Origin: Sabulitectum sp964604135
Lineage (GTDB): Bacteria; Fermentibacterota; Fermentibacteria; Fermentibacterales; JCC-6
Length of the DNA stretch: 7,587 nt
Assembly (NCBI GenBank): GCA_964604135.1
Contig: CAZRXU010000114.1
Coordinates: 1 to 7,587 of the forward strand
Reading direction: 5' to 3'
The translations under genes were made by a program, and so were the position numbers. This document shows, one piece after another, positions 5,535 to 7,587 of this stretch. The notes under the pieces were generated by a model. It had not been told where the DNA came from and did not search any database. It saw only the letters and a program-made list of their open reading frames with translations. How positions within the stretch are numbered: position 1 is the first letter of the stretch; each line of letters begins with the position of its first letter.

Positions 5535-6211
5535 AGCAGAATTACACTGGTAAACTGATTCTGGTAGCAACTCCAATAGGCAATTTGGAAGATATGTCTC
5601 CCAGGGCACTGGAGGTGTTAAGCTCAGCCGATGTGGTAATGGCTGAAGACACTAGGCGTACAGGCAGGTTTGTTCCCGAGAAAAAACGTCTTTACAGCTG
5701 TCATGACCACAACATACAGGGCAGGCTTCCACAGATTGAACAGTTTCTTCTTCAGGGGGCAACAGTGGCCATGGCAAGTGATGCCGGAACCCCCGGAGTG
5801 TCCGACCCGGCTTACAGAGCAGTGGGCCTTGCCGTTGAAATCGGGGCTGAAGTAACTATGATTCCCGGTCCTTCAGCCGTTATAATGGCTCTTGTCGTTT
5901 CAGGTTTGCCCACGGACAGGTTTGCTTTTGAAGGGTTTCTTCCTTTCAAAAAAGGAAGAAGACGGCGAAGGATTGAACAGATGGCCGGGTATACAGGAAC
6001 CATTGTTTACTACGTGGGACCGCATCACCTGTCTTCTGTTCTTGAGGTTCTGCTTTCTATTTTTGGAGACAGAAGATGCTGTGTCGCGCGGGAACTGACC
6101 AAGCTGCACGAGGAAACTGTGCGAGGAACTCTTTCAGGTCTTCTGGAGGTATACACATCCTCGGTACCCCGTGGGGAAATAACTCTTGTGGTGGAAGGAG
6201 CTTCAGGTTGA
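5531..6211 (+). CDS. rsmI: 16S rRNA (cytidine(1402)-2'-O)-methyltransferase (RsmI), short form
   Basis: RsmI uses S-adenosylmethionine to 2'-O-methylate C1402 in the decoding centre of 16S rRNA. The protein has the TP (tetrapyrrole) methylase fold. Motifs in order are ATPIGNLEDMSPRALEVL (13-30), AEDTRRT (38-44), SDAGTPGVSDPAYR (83-96), IPGPSAVIMAL (111-121), FEGFLP (133-138), ARELTKLHEE (186-195) and GEITLVVEG (215-223). The family's usual Y-E-x-P-H-R-L is YVGPHHL here. At 226 residues it ends just after the methylase domain, about 60 residues shorter than the E. coli enzyme, and so lacks the C-terminal extension. The GTG start at 5531 overlaps the DUF3006-like stop by 4 nt (GTGA), with GGAG 5 nt upstream. 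Upstream codons of the same frame belong to the neighbouring gene. The stop overlaps the next gene's TTG. Confidence 0.94.
   Translation: MKQNYTGKLILVATPIGNLEDMSPRALEVLSSADVVMAEDTRRTGRFVPEKKRLYSCHDHNIQGRLPQIEQFLLQGATVAMASDAGTPGVSDPAYRAVGLAVEIGAEVTMIPGPSAVIMALVVSGLPTDRFAFEGFLPFKKGRRRRRIEQMAGYTGTIVYYVGPHHLSSVLEVLLSIFGDRRCCVARELTKLHEETVRGTLSGLLEVYTSSVPRGEITLVVEGASG
6195..6200 (+). promoter_or_regulatory. Shine-Dalgarno deciding a TTG start for the phosphatidyltransferase
   Basis: AAGGAG lies 7 nt before TTG 6208, within the end of rsmI. The first in-frame ATG (6229) has no comparable site, so the TTG that overlaps the rsmI stop (TTGA) is preferred. Confidence 0.65.
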
Positions 6212-6816
6212 ACCTTCACAAAGTGAGAATGGCATTTAAAGGGCTGCTTCGGCCGGTTATTCCTTTTCTTGTAAAGCTGGGGGTTACTCCTGCCGCTGCC
6301 ACTGTCTCCGGTCTTCTTATCACAATTGTAGCTTCGTATTTTGTGTGGAAAGGAAGCTATCTGACTGGAGGAGCCATTCTTATTCTCGGCAGTCTGTTTG
6401 ACGCAGTTGACGGCAGTATCGCCAGATTAACTGATTCGTCTTCCAAGGCCGGTGCCGCCCTTGATTCAATTATGGACAGGGTAGGAGAAATTGTAGTTTT
6501 AACTGCGGTGCTTGCCGGAAAAGCCGGAAGTGAACATGATAGCTTGTTGTATATTATTCCTGCGGCTATGGGCGGCTCGCTTCTGGTAAGCTACGTTCGA
6601 GCCCGTGCCGAGGGGCTTGGTATTGATTGCAGTGTTGGTCTGTTCACCAGAACGGAACGGCTGGTACTGGTTATTGCCGGTATAGTATTTTCTGCTTTCT
6701 GGGGAACTGCGGTTATTGTCTGGAGCTGTGCTGTTATTGCTGCAGGTTCCTGGTTTACCGCATTGCAGAGGTTGTTGAAAGTTACACGGGACGGGAAGGG
6801 GATTCCCCTGGACTAG
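6208..6816 (+). CDS. CDP-alcohol phosphatidyltransferase, probable phosphatidylinositol-phosphate synthase
   Basis: This 202-residue membrane enzyme carries the complete CDP-alcohol phosphotransferase signature D-x2-D-G-x2-A-R-x8-G-x3-D-x3-D at Asp65, Asp68, Gly69, Ala72, Arg73, Gly82, Asp86 and Asp90, with about six hydrophobic segments. The segment SYVRARAEGLGI (128-139) and the following FTRTERLVLVIAG (146-158) resemble the mycobacterial PgsA1 type, which joins inositol-3-phosphate to CDP-diacylglycerol. The next gene makes inositol-3-phosphate, which strongly favours this substrate over glycerol-3-phosphate. Alternatives are a phosphatidylglycerophosphate synthase or a stand-alone di-myo-inositol-phosphate-phosphate synthase. 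The start is the TTG overlapping the rsmI stop by 3 nt shared; an ATG at 6229 would remove only seven residues. The family is certain; the substrate is likely but inferred. Confidence 0.85.
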   Translation: MNLHKVRMAFKGLLRPVIPFLVKLGVTPAAATVSGLLITIVASYFVWKGSYLTGGAILILGSLFDAVDGSIARLTDSSSKAGAALDSIMDRVGEIVVLTAVLAGKAGSEHDSLLYIIPAAMGGSLLVSYVRARAEGLGIDCSVGLFTRTERLVLVIAGIVFSAFWGTAVIVWSCAVIAAGSWFTALQRLLKVTRDGKGIPLD

Positions 6817-6865
6817 GGGCATCTTTATCCCTGCAAACATTATACCCTTCGAGGGAGGATATTGA

Positions 6866-7587
6866 ATGTCGAAAAAAGTTAGAGTGGCCATTATCGGAGT
6901 GGGCAACTGTGCCAGCAGTCTTGTTCAGGGTGTAGAGTACTACAAGCACGCCAAAGACGAAGACAAGGTTCCAGGTCTTATGCACGTGAATCTCGGCGGC
7001 TACCATGTGAAAGACGTAGAATTCGTGGCGGCATTTGATATCAACGCTACAAAGGTGGGGAAAGATCTCAGCGAGGCTATCTATGCCGATCCCAACTGCA
7101 CTATAAAGCTCTGTGATGTTCCGAAAGTTGGAGTTACCGTAAGCAGGGGTATGACACACGATGGTATAGGCAAGTACCTCAAGCCTGTAATTGAAAAGGC
7201 TCCCGGACCAACAGCAGACATCGTAAGCATTCTTAAAGAAACAAAAACAGACGTGGTTGTAAGCTACTTGCCCGTAGGCAGCGAAGAGGCAACCAAGTGG
7301 TATGTAGAGCAGATTCTTGAAGCAGGGTGCGCTTTCGTTAACGCTATTCCTGTTTTCATTGCCCGCGAGCCGTACTGGCAGAAACGCTTCCGCGACAAAA
7401 ACCTTCCGGTCATGGGAGATGATATCAAGAGTCAGGTTGGGGCAACCATTCTTCACCGTGTTATGACCAGGCTTTTTGAAGATCGCGGTGTAAGGCTTGA
7501 CCGTACTTACCAGCTTAATGTTGGAGGAAACACTGATTTCCTTAACATGCTTGAGCGCGAGCGTCTTGAATCGAAGAAGATCAGCAA
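6866..7587 (+). CDS. ino1: myo-inositol-3-phosphate synthase (3' end outside window)
   Basis: This enzyme converts glucose-6-phosphate to 1L-myo-inositol-1-phosphate (inositol-3-phosphate) with an internal NAD+ redox cycle, the first committed step of inositol synthesis. The 240 residues visible include the NAD-binding GVGNCASSLVQG (11-22), VPGLMHV (35-41), HDGIGKY (98-104), SYLPVGSEEA (133-142), GDDIKSQVGAT (184-194) with the likely catalytic Lys188, and LNVGGNTDFLNMLERERLESKKIS (217-240). By eye it is very close to the actinobacterial form (Mycobacterium Ino1), with the compact form's spacing. The ATG at 6866 follows GAGGGAGG (6851-6858) by 7 nt. The gene lies 49 nt after the phosphatidyltransferase stop, with no terminator seen between them. 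The reading frame is open to the window edge; probably a third or more is missing. Confidence 0.95.
   Translation, partial: MSKKVRVAIIGVGNCASSLVQGVEYYKHAKDEDKVPGLMHVNLGGYHVKDVEFVAAFDINATKVGKDLSEAIYADPNCTIKLCDVPKVGVTVSRGMTHDGIGKYLKPVIEKAPGPTADIVSILKETKTDVVVSYLPVGSEEATKWYVEQILEAGCAFVNAIPVFIAREPYWQKRFRDKNLPVMGDDIKSQVGATILHRVMTRLFEDRGVRLDRTYQLNVGGNTDFLNMLERERLESKKIS

Noticed and set aside
6817..6865. Possible terminator or promoter between the phosphatidyltransferase and inositol-phosphate synthase genes
   Set aside because: No stable hairpin with a T-run and no convincing promoter pair was seen in these 49 nt; only the Shine-Dalgarno is clear.
6782..7456. Long minus-strand open frame of 224 codons
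   Set aside because: It lies opposite the inositol-3-phosphate synthase gene, whose motifs are unmistakable; the Cys/Tyr/Phe-rich composition is typical of an antisense shadow.

Overview
The window reads as an ordinary chromosomal segment of a Gram-negative-type bacterium. It has nine protein-coding genes (the last cut by the window edge) and one tRNA, packed tightly into two divergent transcription units that separate at about 3154-3283. No mobile element, CRISPR array, phage gene or rRNA was found. The organism cannot be named from the sequence. An exported Ig-like domain on a Na/Pi transporter, moderate GC content, and actinobacterial-type inositol genes beside a proteobacterial-type ispE/tRNA-Gln/rplY/pth cluster would fit a poorly sampled lineage, perhaps an FCB-group or other candidate phylum. 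That is a low-confidence guess.

Left unit, minus strand, transcribed from 3153 down to 62: a UbiA-superfamily polyprenyl-phosphate phosphoribosyltransferase (DPPR-synthase type) is coupled through a TGATG overlap to ispE (MEP isoprenoid pathway). Then follow tRNA-Gln(UUG) embedded in the operon, rplY (ribosomal protein L25/CTC) and pth (peptidyl-tRNA hydrolase). This is the widespread ispE / tRNA-Gln / prs / rplY / pth neighbourhood, but prs is absent. A 7-bp hairpin without a U-tract lies beyond pth.

Right unit, plus strand, from 3284 to the window end: an Na/Pi cotransporter of the NptA/PNaS family has an N-terminal signal peptide, a periplasmic Ig-like domain and a C-terminal PhoU domain. 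It is followed by a 76-residue DUF3006-like protein, rsmI (16S rRNA C1402 2'-O-methyltransferase, lacking the usual C-terminal extension), a CDP-alcohol phosphatidyltransferase best read as phosphatidylinositol-phosphate synthase, and myo-inositol-3-phosphate synthase (3' end off the window). The first four genes overlap each other by 4-23 nt, and a 49-nt gap with a strong Shine-Dalgarno precedes the fifth, so co-transcription is likely. Three of the five genes appear to use TTG or GTG starts.

Taken together, the last two genes form a route from glucose-6-phosphate to an inositol phospholipid. The DPPR-synthase/ispE pair concerns polyprenyl-phosphate supply and its glycosylation. The most interesting points are the inositol-lipid pair outside Actinobacteria, the Ig-NptA-PhoU architecture, the missing prs, and unusual residues in the Pth signature motifs. 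I do not see a clearly new multi-gene system here.
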